Positions 47,205-55,125 are shown, counted from the first letter of the stretch. The stretch: 64,000 nucleotides of DNA from Sedimenticola sp. (GCA_026992075.1 JALXAM010000070.1:36001-100000), one strand, 5' to 3'. The notes: a model not told the origin generated them from the letters alone. A program made the numbers and translations.

Positions 47205-47534
47205 TGGGCATGGCCCTCCGTTCAGATAATGAAACGAACGGACAGGCTGGCCAACAGGCTATGACGCTTTATGAGGCAATCAAAAATGGATGATTGCCTG
47301 ATCTTTTTATGCAAGTTATCATTGCACCTAGATTTGACGGCCTGTTGGAGCCTATCCAACACCTGAAGCCTCGGCTGTTGGCGCAGTCGGGGCTTCTCTT
47401 TGCCCGCTGGGCAGGCAATGGGCCTAGTATACTGTTGCCGCCACGTTGCGCAACCACAACATCTTGTGGATAAAGCTGTGGAAAACCACGGCAGGAACCA
47501 TTTTGGCGGCGTCAACAAAATGTTTGGCGTGGCG
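47205..47534. other. AT-richer intergenic region with DnaA-like boxes
   Basis: About 330 bp without a supported gene. It contains a perfect DnaA box in reverse (TGTGGATAA, 47,465-47,473) and a close relative TGTGGAAAA 12 bp on. There is also a palindrome AGTATACT at 47,426-47,433 and an inverted repeat CATTTTG/CAAAATG at 47,499-47,522. It is likely to hold the KilA-N promoter. Confidence 0.5.
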
Positions 47535-48095
47535 TCAGGCGTAACTGATCCACTGCGCGGTCAATCGTTGCCACCAGGGCAATGGCACGATCAGATCGTC
47601 CTGTCCGCTGGCTTGTTTCAGCCGATTCTGACACAGCCGCACCAAGGCCTCCAGTTGTGGCGGTTCGTCAATCTTGATGCGGTGCAGCTCCGCCTCCCAG
47701 GCCGCCAGGTCCTGCTCGGTGAAGTCGCGCTCACCGCGGGCCGAGATTTGCGCCAGCAGGGTGCCGAAGCGGCTGGCCAGCTCGCCATGCAGGCGCGCCC
47801 GCTCGGGCAGGCCGAACACCAGCGAGAGGGTGGAGGTGACGGCCACCACCAGCCCGCCCCATTGCAGCAGGTCGTAGCCGGCAACGCCGGCAAAGGCGGC
47901 GCTTCCGCCAATGATGGCAATGGCGGTGATCCAGCGGCTGGCGGCCGATAGAAAGCGCTCGCGCTCGCGGTGGTAGCAGATCGACAGCTCAACCCGGTCG
48001 ATCAGCGTCCAGCGTTTGTTCCAGAGGTGGTCATGATCGCTCATGGGTCTTTCCTCGGTGGCTGTGGTGGGCAGGCCGGTTTTCAAGTCCTTCAT
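47535..48095 (-). CDS. two-helix membrane protein (SLATT-like)
   Basis: A 186-residue protein with two adjacent transmembrane helices (ITAIAIIGGSAAFAGVAGYD, GGLVVAVTSTLSLVFGL) flanked by charged helices (WNKRWTLIDRVELSICYHRE). The layout resembles SLATT-type pore or defence effectors and some exclusion proteins; assignment to a family is tentative. It occupies the place of the small terminase in element A. The ATG overlaps the previous stop by 4 bp. Confidence 0.6.
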   Translation of the reverse strand: MKDLKTGLPTTATEERPMSDHDHLWNKRWTLIDRVELSICYHRERERFLSAASRWITAIAIIGGSAAFAGVAGYDLLQWGGLVVAVTSTLSLVFGLPERARLHGELASRFGTLLAQISARGERDFTEQDLAAWEAELHRIKIDEPPQLEALVRLCQNRLKQASGQDDLIVPLPWWQRLTAQWISYA

Positions 48096-48535
48096 GCCGC
48101 CCCCTCCTGCCGCTTCCGGCGGCTTCTGGTGGCTGGCTTGGCATTGGCAGCGGCTTCGGCGCGGGCCTGCGCCTTCTCGTGTTGCTGGCGCCGCCAGACG
48201 GCTTCGGCGTCGGCTGCAATGGCGTGTTCCAGCAGGCTGGACACCTCCCCCAGAAGCCACAGGGTGGCGTCGGCTTCCTCGTCTGCCAGCTCGCCAGATT
48301 TCCGCGCCACCCATAACACCCGCAGGGCGCTGGTGAGGTTCCCGGCCAAGTGGATGGGATCGGCATAGCCCTCAACCCGCCCCAGCACTTCCAGAGTTTC
48401 GTCATCCAGCGGGGCATCAGTGGCTGGCGATGGAAGCCGCAGCCGGTTGAACTCTGCCAGCACGTCGGCAACGGACGGGGCTGGCGGAATCGGGCCGGTG
48501 GGGATTTCGAGGTTGTCGAGGGTGCGGTCAGCCAT
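48092..48535 (-). CDS. hypothetical helical protein
   Basis: A 147-residue protein (MADRTLDNLEIPTGPIPPAP) with a helical centre and a basic tail (KPATRSRRKRQ). Its central region vaguely resembles the 31,274-31,672 product. Overlaps both neighbours, so it is translated as part of the operon. Confidence 0.62.
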   Translation of the reverse strand: MADRTLDNLEIPTGPIPPAPSVADVLAEFNRLRLPSPATDAPLDDETLEVLGRVEGYADPIHLAGNLTSALRVLWVARKSGELADEEADATLWLLGEVSSLLEHAIAADAEAVWRRQQHEKAQARAEAAANAKPATRSRRKRQEGAA

Positions 48536-48785
48536 GGCGCACCTCCAGCACCTCGCGGACGCGATGGTGGCCTTCGGACACCCCGGAATAGAAGGCGTCT
48601 CGTTCGGCGCTGCCCGGCGGATAGGAGCAATTGATTGACGCTGCCTCGCCTAGGCGTAGCTTCATGGCGGCCAGGACTCCGGCCTTGTAAGCTTCGCTAC
48701 GAGGTTCGCGGTTGGGGTGAAAGGCGACCTCGAACAGGGAGGCGGCGGTGGGCGCGGCTACGCCAATGATGGGTTTCGTATTCAT
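48528..48785 (-). CDS. hypothetical protein conserved in both elements
   Basis: An 85-residue protein, homologue of the 32,087-32,326 product (SEAYKAGVLAAMKLRLGEAA; EGHHRVREVLEV). It is again the first gene after the C4-like RNA. A CAGGAGAC ribosome site precedes the ATG. Confidence 0.7.
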   Translation of the reverse strand: MNTKPIIGVAAPTAASLFEVAFHPNREPRSEAYKAGVLAAMKLRLGEAASINCSYPPGSAERDAFYSGVSEGHHRVREVLEVRHG

Positions 48786-48789
48786 AGCA

Positions 48790-49010
48790 GTCTCCTGTAG
48801 CGATTGCAGAGACCGCCACCGATTCGCTGCCAATCGAAAGGGTGGCGGATGCTGTGGGTTGGCAGACCGGCCTACAGGAAACCGGCGAGCCCGAAGGCTC
48901 CCCACAACACCCGCCATAAAATCGGGCACGAAAAACGCGCTCGAATGGCGCGTGGTGCGCCTGTAGGTTCCGGGCTGCCAAACCCGGCCGCTGAATTTGC
49001 AGCGGCATGC
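48790..49010 (-). ncRNA. C4-antisense-RNA-like leader
   Basis: Counterpart of 32,330-32,556. On the minus strand it contains CCGCTG/CAGCGG and CCGGG/CCCGG hairpins at 48,979-49,005. A GGGGAGCCTTCGGGCTC hairpin lies near 48,890-48,905, and a CCGCCACCCTTTC...GGTGGCGG hairpin near 48,805-48,845. The order and loops match the element A copy although the DNA between has diverged, pointing to conserved RNA structure. Confidence 0.52.
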
Positions 49011-49108
49011 TCACAGTAGAACATCATTCCGATGCCTGTCAATCATCATTTTCCCCCTATCCATCAAAAGGCAAATTCACCCCTTGGAACACTCATTGGG
49101 GAAGCCGC

Positions 49109-49264
49109 CACCTGAACGAATCGCAGCGTGCGATGATCGCGGCGGAGCTGGCGAATATGTCAGTTGGACGAAATTCTGCAAATTTGCCGAATAAGACTTC
49201 TGTTGCTGAAGCCGCCCGCAAGCTGAACGTCTCCGAGCGCAGCGTGAAGACGGCAGGGCTGTAA
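49109..49264 (+). pseudogene. ParB/methylase-like gene fragment
   Basis: A plus-strand fragment encoding HLNESQRAMIAAELANM and VAEAARKLNVSERSVKTAGL, recognisable as a piece of the ParB-like/HTH region found in phage and plasmid proteins. It has no upstream domain and stops right after the HTH. It is absent from element A. Confidence 0.6.
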
Positions 49265-49290
49265 CGTAAACCCCCTATAGGCCGACAAAA

Positions 49291-49344
49291 CTAGACAAAC
49301 ACTGCGGCCCGAATCACCCGTGAGGGACACTTCCAGGGAGAACC
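49291..49344 (-). repeat. 54-bp conserved intergenic element, copy 2
   Basis: Ungapped match to 40,670-40,723 and 55,044-55,097, with CTAG, the core GCGGCCCGAATCACCCG, and CCAGGGAGAACC. It lies 4 bp beyond the stop of the 49,348-49,680 gene and upstream of the C4-like RNA. Confidence 0.75.
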
Positions 49345-49347
49345 TTC

Positions 49348-49680
49348 TCATCCCCCTTCCGCCATGTGCACCCTGGCCACCAGCCCAGCGATCTCACCCC
49401 CCAGCCGGTCCACGACCTCGAAGTGATGCGCAACGAAGGCCTGCGCCACCTTCCGGCAAGCCTCGACGACCACCGCCACCTCGGGTGCGTCCAGGTCGGT
49501 ATCCGGTGGCAGCGCCAGGCTGGGCCATTGTTCCGGTTCGATGCAGCGCCGCAGGATCGCCAAGGCCTCCTCCGTGGCCGCCTGTGCCGTCTTCTCGTCG
49601 ATACCGGCCTGGCGGTAGATCGCATGCAGGGATGCGCGCAGGTCGCCCCGCTGCTCGGGGAGGTCGAGGATGTTGCTCAT
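49348..49680 (-). CDS. hypothetical protein downstream of tape measure
   Basis: A 110-residue homologue of 32,585-32,926 (MSNILDLPEQRGDLRASLHA), overlapping the tape-measure stop by 4 bp. Most residues are identical by eye to the element A copy. Confidence 0.7.
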   Translation of the reverse strand: MSNILDLPEQRGDLRASLHAIYRQAGIDEKTAQAATEEALAILRRCIEPEQWPSLALPPDTDLDAPEVAVVVEACRKVAQAFVAHHFEVVDRLGGEIAGLVARVHMAEGG

Positions 49681-51887
49681 GTCAGTATATGCCTGATCTG
49701 CGTCGCATTGCGTTCGATGTGGTTGAGCACCACCTTCTCGCCAGGCGGGCCGACCAGGTAGTCGTGCATCACGCTGGGGTCAATCACGTTGACAATGCGC
49801 AGGTTGGTTTCTCCACCGCCGGCCGCAGGCACCAGCCCACCACCGGAAAAGTGGAGCGCCGGGCCATGCCAGACCGGCGGGCGGTAGGACTGGTTCAGCG
49901 CATCGAGGAAGCGCACCCCCACGCGCTTCACGGCGGCAGCATTCAGAACGTACTCCCCGGCCGACAGCCGCGCCGGTATGCTGTCCGAGGTGGCGGTGCC
50001 AGGGCCGGTAACGTAGCCACCCTCCGCGAACCCGACCATGGAGAATAGTTCACCAAAGAACCCGCCCACCTTGCCGGTCTTGCCGAGGTCGCCGAACAGC
50101 TTTTTCATCAGCTGCGCCGCAACCGCCTCGGCTGCCATGCGGCGCACCGCGTCCACGAACCCGCGCACCATGCCCTTCACGCCCTTGTCGAACGGGTCGA
50201 ACAGGAAATCGGCAAAGGCGCTCTGCATGTTCCGCGCGGCGGAGATGGCGAACTGGTCCATCTCCTTCGTGGACTCCTGGGTCTTGCCAGCGGCCTCGTC
50301 CAGCTTCTCCGTCACCCTGAACACCGCCTCGGCGTAGGTCTCCCAGCTGATGCGCCCCTCGGCCAGCAGGGTGTCGAGCTGCGTGAGCTGCGCGTCCACC
50401 TCCTCCATGGGGTTCACCAGCTCGCGCCAGCGCTGGGCAGCAGCCTCCTGTTCCTGGTTGTAAGCCTCCAGGGCGCGCTGTTCCTCCTCCCGGGTCTTGG
50501 CCAGCGCCTTTGCCTGTTCAAGCTGGCGGCGCCTGGCGTCCACCGCTTCCGCCGCCTGAATCAGCACCCGTTTCTGGTTGTCGGTGAGATCCTTGAACCG
50601 CCCGTTCTGCACCTCCCACAGCACCCGCTCTCGCTCGGTGGTGGCGCCGGTCAAGTCCGCCATCTTCTGCATCTGCGCCAGGGTGCTCTGGTAGGCTGCG
50701 GCGGTCTTGTCCGGCAATCCGGAGCCGGCGCCGGTTCCGCTGACGCTGTACGGCTTGCCGGTGGGATTATCCGGCAGCGCCTTGGGCTGTAGCGGCCCGG
50801 GTGTCTGGTGGGTGTCATAGTAGGCCTTGATCGCCTTCTCGATCTTCGCCAGCTCGGCGCGCAGCTCCTCTTCCGACCAGAATTCGACAACACCACCCTT
50901 GCCGAAGAACCGGACGCGCTTACCGAAGCCGACGAGCCCGCCATCCAGTGCGTCACGGAGCTCCTGCGCCTTCTCCTCCAGGCGCACGATGTCATCGGCC
51001 GCTGCACCGTTCACCATGGCCGCGAGCTCTTCCGAGAGATAGCGCACGGCGCCCGCCGCCTCCGCCGCGAACTTGGCAGCCTTGCCAAAGCCCTCGATCA
51101 TCGCCGTGGTGATGATGTTGATGTTGCGGACGAAACCGGGATCCTGGAAAAGCTGGGTGAGCTCCTGCACCCCGCGCTTTGCGTCATCCAGCCCGCCAGG
51201 GGCTTCCAGCAGATCGCCCATGGCATTCTGGAGCTGCTGAAGCGCACCGCCGAAGGTATCGGCCGCCGCCTCCGCCGCACCGCCGAACTCGGTATTCAGT
51301 TCCTTGAGGATCAGGCGCTGGGCCCCGGCCACATCGCCTGTCTCAACCATGGCCTTGATGGTTTCTTTCTGCGCGTCACTGAAGCTGACACCTACCCGGG
51401 TGAGGGCGGTGATCCCTTTCACCGGATCGTTGAGCGCCTTGCCCAGCTGCAGGGCGGCGCTCTTGAGGTCGGTGCCCATGGCGGTGGCCAGGTCCAGGGC
51501 GGCCCGGGTGGCCTCCTCGAAAACCCGCCCGCGAAAGTTTGTGAAGGTCAGCAGCAGCGACTGCATGGAGAGGATGGCCTCGTCACCATAGGTCGTGGTC
51601 TGCTGCAGTGCCGCCGCAAAATCGACCAGCTGCTTCTTGGTGAGGCCCGCCACGCCGCCGGTGCTCTTCAGGCGCGCCTCCAGCTGGGCAAGGGCCTTCT
51701 CCTGTTCCCGGGTCGCTCGGATGACGGCGCCCAGGGAGACCGCAGCACCCAGGGAAGCAAACGCGGCGTTCACCCGGGTGATGCTGTGCCCCATGGCCTT
51801 GATGTCATTCTCGACCGCCTTAAAAACCCGCTTCGTCTGGTTTTGCGCGGTGATGATGATGGAAGTCTTGTGCGCTTTGAGAGTCAT
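49677..51887 (-). CDS. tail tape-measure protein
   Basis: A 736-residue near-twin of the element A tape measure. Differences are scattered; the length differs by four residues, in the proline-rich linker after PKALPDNPTGKPYSVSG and near the C-terminus. The terminal motif GGYVTGPGTATSDSIPARLS is intact. The last ~40 residues have diverged (LRIVNVIDPSVMHDYLVGPP), perhaps matching a different helper tail tip. Confidence 0.9.
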   Translation of the reverse strand: MTLKAHKTSIIITAQNQTKRVFKAVENDIKAMGHSITRVNAAFASLGAAVSLGAVIRATREQEKALAQLEARLKSTGGVAGLTKKQLVDFAAALQQTTTYGDEAILSMQSLLLTFTNFRGRVFEEATRAALDLATAMGTDLKSAALQLGKALNDPVKGITALTRVGVSFSDAQKETIKAMVETGDVAGAQRLILKELNTEFGGAAEAAADTFGGALQQLQNAMGDLLEAPGGLDDAKRGVQELTQLFQDPGFVRNINIITTAMIEGFGKAAKFAAEAAGAVRYLSEELAAMVNGAAADDIVRLEEKAQELRDALDGGLVGFGKRVRFFGKGGVVEFWSEEELRAELAKIEKAIKAYYDTHQTPGPLQPKALPDNPTGKPYSVSGTGAGSGLPDKTAAAYQSTLAQMQKMADLTGATTERERVLWEVQNGRFKDLTDNQKRVLIQAAEAVDARRRQLEQAKALAKTREEEQRALEAYNQEQEAAAQRWRELVNPMEEVDAQLTQLDTLLAEGRISWETYAEAVFRVTEKLDEAAGKTQESTKEMDQFAISAARNMQSAFADFLFDPFDKGVKGMVRGFVDAVRRMAAEAVAAQLMKKLFGDLGKTGKVGGFFGELFSMVGFAEGGYVTGPGTATSDSIPARLSAGEYVLNAAAVKRVGVRFLDALNQSYRPPVWHGPALHFSGGGLVPAAGGGETNLRIVNVIDPSVMHDYLVGPPGEKVVLNHIERNATQIRHILT

Positions 51888-51901
51888 GTCCCGCTCCCGG
51901 T

Positions 51902-52330
51902 TCAGGTGGTTTGCGCTTCGGCCTGCACCGCACGGGAGGCCTCTTCAGAAGCCTTCCGCTCCATGCGTCTCATGGTGATCCGGCGCAGGAAGAATGGCGC
52001 GTTCACAACGTAGAACTCGATCACCAGCCGGTCGCCGGTCTCGCTGTCCAGTGACTCCAGCCAGGCCTCATCCTCACCGGTGGACAGACACAACATGCGG
52101 CGCAGCACTTCAGGATGAGCATAGAACGCACCCAGGAGCCCGGACAGGTCGCTGCCATCGCCAATGGTCTCATCCAGGCCGGCCAGCAGCGGTTCCAGCA
52201 CCGGGCCAAGCTCGAGGCTTTGCATGAAGGTGAGCGGCTTGATGGTGCCGGTGCGCCCGTCCACCTCTAGCGTGCGAGGAGCGGATTCAGGCACCTGCTG
52301 GGTTGTCTGCTGTTGCGCTTCTTCAGTCAT
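51902..52330 (-). CDS. tail-assembly-chaperone-like protein
   Basis: A 142-residue homologue of 35,160-35,576 with the same core (PRTLEVDGRTGTIKPLTF). It lies 14 bp before the tape measure. Reading frame intact despite loss of the neighbouring capsid gene. Confidence 0.65.
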   Translation of the reverse strand: MTEEAQQQTTQQVPESAPRTLEVDGRTGTIKPLTFMQSLELGPVLEPLLAGLDETIGDGSDLSGLLGAFYAHPEVLRRMLCLSTGEDEAWLESLDSETGDRLVIEFYVVNAPFFLRRITMRRMERKASEEASRAVQAEAQTT

Positions 52331-52342
52331 GATTCGATCTCC

Positions 52343-52383
52343 AAAAAAAGGCCTGGAGAGGCTGTGGTGGCAGCGTCCAGGCC
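52343..52383 (-). terminator. terminator upstream of the tail genes
   Basis: Stem GGCCTGGA/TCCAGGCC (52,350-52,357 with 52,376-52,383) and a seven-T run on the minus strand, the same as in element A. Confidence 0.75.
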
Positions 52384-52415
52384 AAGTGCCTCACCCAAGA
52401 GGACCGACGATGACA

Positions 52416-52445
52416 TTACATACGGGGGTTCTTGGCCAGGCGCCG
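52416..52445 (-). pseudogene. capsid gene scar
   Basis: Ten codons ending in TAA read RRLAKNPRM, matching the end of the element A capsid protein (YRTMAKNPGA). The rest of the capsid gene is missing; the coiled-coil gene stop abuts the scar directly. Confidence 0.65.
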
Positions 52446-53003
52446 TTAACCATTGATGCCGAGCTCACGTCGCGCCTCGTCGAACATCTTGGCCGGCGTT
52501 TCCTCCAGCAGCGGCCTGAAAATCTTTTCGAGCCAGCGCTCGAGATTGAGCCGCCCGCCCATCCCGTCGGCACCCGCTGCCATCACCCCAAGGGCATAGG
52601 CACGGCGCAGATCGGGGAGCAGTTTCTTCATGGCGCCGGTCTTCTGTATGGCCGCGGCGGCCTCGCTGGCAAGCTCAGCCCTGACCGCATCCAGGCGCTG
52701 CGCGGCGCCTCGCTCGTCCAGCAGTGCAGGGGTGAGCCTGTCTTCGAGCTGCTCAATGGCGGCATCGATGTGCTCGAGCTGGGCTTTCAGCATTTCGCGC
52801 TGCTGCACCCGCGTCTCCGCCTGTTCCAACAGCGCATCGACATCAGCGAGATCCACCGGGTCCGGGCGCTCCTCGAGCTCCTCGAGCCGCGCCTTGAGCT
52901 CGTCATGTTTGGCGTTCAGCTGGTGGATTTTTGCGCGGATGCCGTTGTGGTTTTTCTTCGCCTGCTCTACAGCGGCGAGCGCTTCTTCGATTCGTTGCTT
53001 CAT
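52446..53003 (-). CDS. coiled-coil protein (former capsid neighbour)
   Basis: A 185-residue coiled-coil protein (MKQRIEEALAAVEQAKKNHN). The C-terminal GGRLNLERW signature matches the 36,845-37,390 product. It persists although the capsid gene it normally precedes has been deleted. Overlaps the protease gene by 4 bp. Confidence 0.7.
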   Translation of the reverse strand: MKQRIEEALAAVEQAKKNHNGIRAKIHQLNAKHDELKARLEELEERPDPVDLADVDALLEQAETRVQQREMLKAQLEHIDAAIEQLEDRLTPALLDERGAAQRLDAVRAELASEAAAAIQKTGAMKKLLPDLRRAYALGVMAAGADGMGGRLNLERWLEKIFRPLLEETPAKMFDEARRELGING

Positions 53004-53572
53004 GCTGTCTCCGTGAAGTCCGTGATTTGGATGGTGCCGGAGGCAAGGAGCTCCTCCGCCACCGACGTGACCAGGCCCCAGTTGCAGGCCAGCAGGTAGC
53101 GCGCAAGCCGCTGGCAGTACCACAGCGGCGCGTCGTGCCCGAAGGCCTCCAGGAGAACGCGGCGGGCCTGGATCGTGTCCGTGTCGGAAGGCCGCAGGGT
53201 GCCCTCCACCGCGATTTCATGGAGGAGAAGCTCCGCCTGCTTGCCCGCCATGTAAATCGTTGCAGCGGAGACGGCGGCGAACTCTTCCAGCGACTGGCTC
53301 CGGGCCTCGTCACCGCCCCCGCGCTCTTCCGCGAACTGCCTGCACGCGGGCCTGTCCACATGCACCGCGCCACGAAGCCGCTGGAAGTTGACTTCGATTC
53401 GATCCAGCGGCACGCCGAACCCGGCAGCCACGACAGCATGACCGGCCTCATGGAAGGCAAGCGTCCGGGCGTCTCCTGGAATCTTCGGGGTAGGTGCTGT
53501 ACCAACGACACGCCGAACCCACTGGCGCGGTGGGAGCGTGATGGAGCCGGCAAGCGGGTGTGGTGTGTTCAT
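53000..53572 (-). CDS. HEAGH-motif metalloprotease-like protein
   Basis: A 190-residue soluble protein with the zincin motif FHEAGHAVVAAGFGVPLDRI, like the peptidase domain of FtsH (M41) or related phage proteins, without an AAA or membrane part. A downstream acidic helix (SLEEFAAVSAATIYMAGKQAE) could supply the third zinc ligand. Its role may be processing of a phage or host protein. The start follows the previous stop by ATGA overlap. Absent from element A. Confidence 0.65.
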   Translation of the reverse strand: MNTPHPLAGSITLPPRQWVRRVVGTAPTPKIPGDARTLAFHEAGHAVVAAGFGVPLDRIEVNFQRLRGAVHVDRPACRQFAEERGGGDEARSQSLEEFAAVSAATIYMAGKQAELLLHEIAVEGTLRPSDTDTIQARRVLLEAFGHDAPLWYCQRLARYLLACNWGLVTSVAEELLASGTIQITDFTETA

Positions 53573-53904
53573 GCTGCGGCTTCCTGACAGAGGAACGGGA
53601 TCCTGTCGAGAGCTTTCCAGCTGCCCGGCAGGTTGGGCTGGGTGAACAGGCCGGCCTCGTTGTCCTCCGCGACCAGGTGGTGAACCGGCTCGCGGATGGC
53701 ACGTCGAAGTTCGGCGTCGGTGGTGCGCAGCGGTAGCGCCAAGGTGATCTCGCATCCCTTGGTGAGGTCGCTATCAGCCCGCCTCGGCGACAGCCTGAGC
53801 ACCACCGGCCCAAGCGTCGCCTCTTCACCCATCACCAGCTTCCGGCCGCCCGGCCCCGGCAGCACCTCGGTGGCGCGCACCCGGAGCCACCGCCGCTCGA
53901 TCAC
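53569..53904 (-). CDS. hypothetical protein
   Basis: A 111-residue protein (MIERRWLRVRATEVLPGPGG), coupled to both neighbours by 4-bp overlaps. Beta-rich at the start; no family recognised. Confidence 0.58.
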   Translation of the reverse strand: MIERRWLRVRATEVLPGPGGRKLVMGEEATLGPVVLRLSPRRADSDLTKGCEITLALPLRTTDAELRRAIREPVHHLVAEDNEAGLFTQPNLPGSWKALDRIPFLCQEAAA

Positions 53905-54098
53905 TGGTTGCCTCCTACGCCCATTGGCCAGGTGCGCCCCCTCATCTGGAAGCGCGGAACCTCCAGCGCGGCCAGGAGAGCAAGCGCACGTGGGCCGGTC
54001 GCCTCGGCCAGTGCCAGCAGCTGCCGCACGCGGCGGCGCTCCTCGACGGCGGCTTCGGCGCGGGCGCGGATTGCCTCGAGCTCCTCAGCCGTGACCAC
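53901..54098 (-). CDS. small helical protein
   Basis: A 65-residue protein with a GTG start (VVTAEELEAIRARAEAAVEE) after an AGGAGG site. It overlaps the previous gene by 14 bp. Probably a small coiled coil; function unknown. Confidence 0.55.
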   Translation of the reverse strand: MVTAEELEAIRARAEAAVEERRRVRQLLALAEATGPRALALLAALEVPRFQMRGRTWPMGVGGNQ

Positions 54099-54285
54099 GG
54101 CGGGCCTCCTCGCCTTGATGCAGGCGCTGCAGGTGGCAAATGGCATCCGCCACCGGTGCGGGCGTTTCCAAGGCCAGCCGCAGCGAGGCATCCACTTGCT
54201 GCAATTCAATGCCGGCCTGGAGAATCCAGCGGATTCGCTCGCGCTCCTCGCGGCGGGCGGCTTCGATGTAGGGTTGATTGTTCAT
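54085..54285 (-). CDS. small hypothetical protein
   Basis: A 66-residue protein (MNNQPYIEAARREERERIRW) equivalent to the N-terminal third of the 37,374-37,802 product of element A. Either the element A gene gained a coiled-coil extension or this one was shortened. Confidence 0.6.
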   Translation of the reverse strand: MNNQPYIEAARREERERIRWILQAGIELQQVDASLRLALETPAPVADAICHLQRLHQGEEARRGHG

Positions 54286-54316
54286 GTCTCCAGTGTGCCC
54301 AGCGGATGGCGGGAGG

Positions 54317-54784
54317 TCACGAATCCTTGGCGTAAGCTCTGCCGCTTGCGCCAAAAATGGCTCTGCGGAGCCCTGAAGTGCTCGACGGCAGCCGCCCCGC
54401 CTGCCGGGCGAGGTAGATGTGTGCGTGCAGGTCATTCAATAGCGTGGGAGCCTTCCCTGTGCGCTGGACGTGTTCCCAAACCAGGCGGGATCGCTCGATC
54501 TCCTCGAGAAGCGCAGCCAGGCGCGGCTCGAGGTGCTCGCCATCGATGAGCGCCAGCGCGGCGGCCAGGTGGTGGTTGCGGAGCTCCCGCCGGGCCGTGC
54601 TGGCCACCCGCCGGCTGCCTGGGGAGGGAGCGGCAAGGCCGGCTGCTTCATCGAGGGTTGCGGCATGGCCATGAAGCAGCCGGTGGGCCGCCCGAGCGAT
54701 CCAATCCACCGCCTCCTCCGGCGGTTGCTCGCCGGTGATGGCCGCGCGGGCAAGGGCTCGCAGGTGCTGGGCGGCCTGGTCCAT
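54317..54784 (-). CDS. hypothetical protein conserved in both elements
   Basis: A 155-residue homologue of 37,863-38,324, with HLAAALALIDGEH and RLPSSTSGLRRAIFG. Unknown function. It starts 4 bp after the next small gene upstream. Confidence 0.68.
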   Translation of the reverse strand: MDQAAQHLRALARAAITGEQPPEEAVDWIARAAHRLLHGHAATLDEAAGLAAPSPGSRRVASTARRELRNHHLAAALALIDGEHLEPRLAALLEEIERSRLVWEHVQRTGKAPTLLNDLHAHIYLARQAGRLPSSTSGLRRAIFGASGRAYAKDS

Positions 54785-54787
54785 GCG

Positions 54788-54988
54788 TTAGCGATTCGGC
54801 AGCTCCACATCGCCGAGCGCTTCAATGGCCTCGGCCAGGTGGTTCAGTGCGCGCATCAGCGGGCCAGCATTGTGCCTGCGCACCGGCTCCGGCAGCCGTT
54901 CCACCTCACGGCGCACCTGGTCGATGTGGGCGCCCATGCGGAAGAGGCGCTTCTGCAGGCGGCGTTCCTCGCGGGTCTGAATATCCAT
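54788..54988 (-). CDS. small helical protein
   Basis: A 66-residue protein (MDIQTREERRLQKRLFRMGA), the place-holder of 38,328-38,552. An AAAGGAGA site precedes the ATG. First gene after the 54-bp element copy 3. Confidence 0.6.
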   Translation of the reverse strand: MDIQTREERRLQKRLFRMGAHIDQVRREVERLPEPVRRHNAGPLMRALNHLAEAIEALGDVELPNR

Positions 54989-55043
54989 TTCATTGATCTC
55001 CTTTTGCTGGATGGAACCGAAACCCCCCTTATGTCATTTCTGG

Positions 55044-55097
55044 CTAGAAAAACGCCGCGGCCCGAATCACCCGAGAGCAACGTTTCCAGGGAGTACC
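55044..55097 (-). repeat. 54-bp conserved intergenic element, copy 3
   Basis: Ungapped match to the other copies. It lies 56 bp before the 54,788-54,988 gene and 28 bp after the SSB stop. An AT-rich segment (TTTCTAGCCAGAAATGACAT on the minus strand) follows. Confidence 0.75.
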
Positions 55098-55125
55098 TTT
55101 TCCCTGCCGTGCCTGGTGCGCCCCA

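Noticed and set aside
52391..52573. A 60-residue minus-strand open frame over the capsid scar
   Set aside because: It is out of frame with the capsid remnant and the coiled-coil gene, with no ribosome site.
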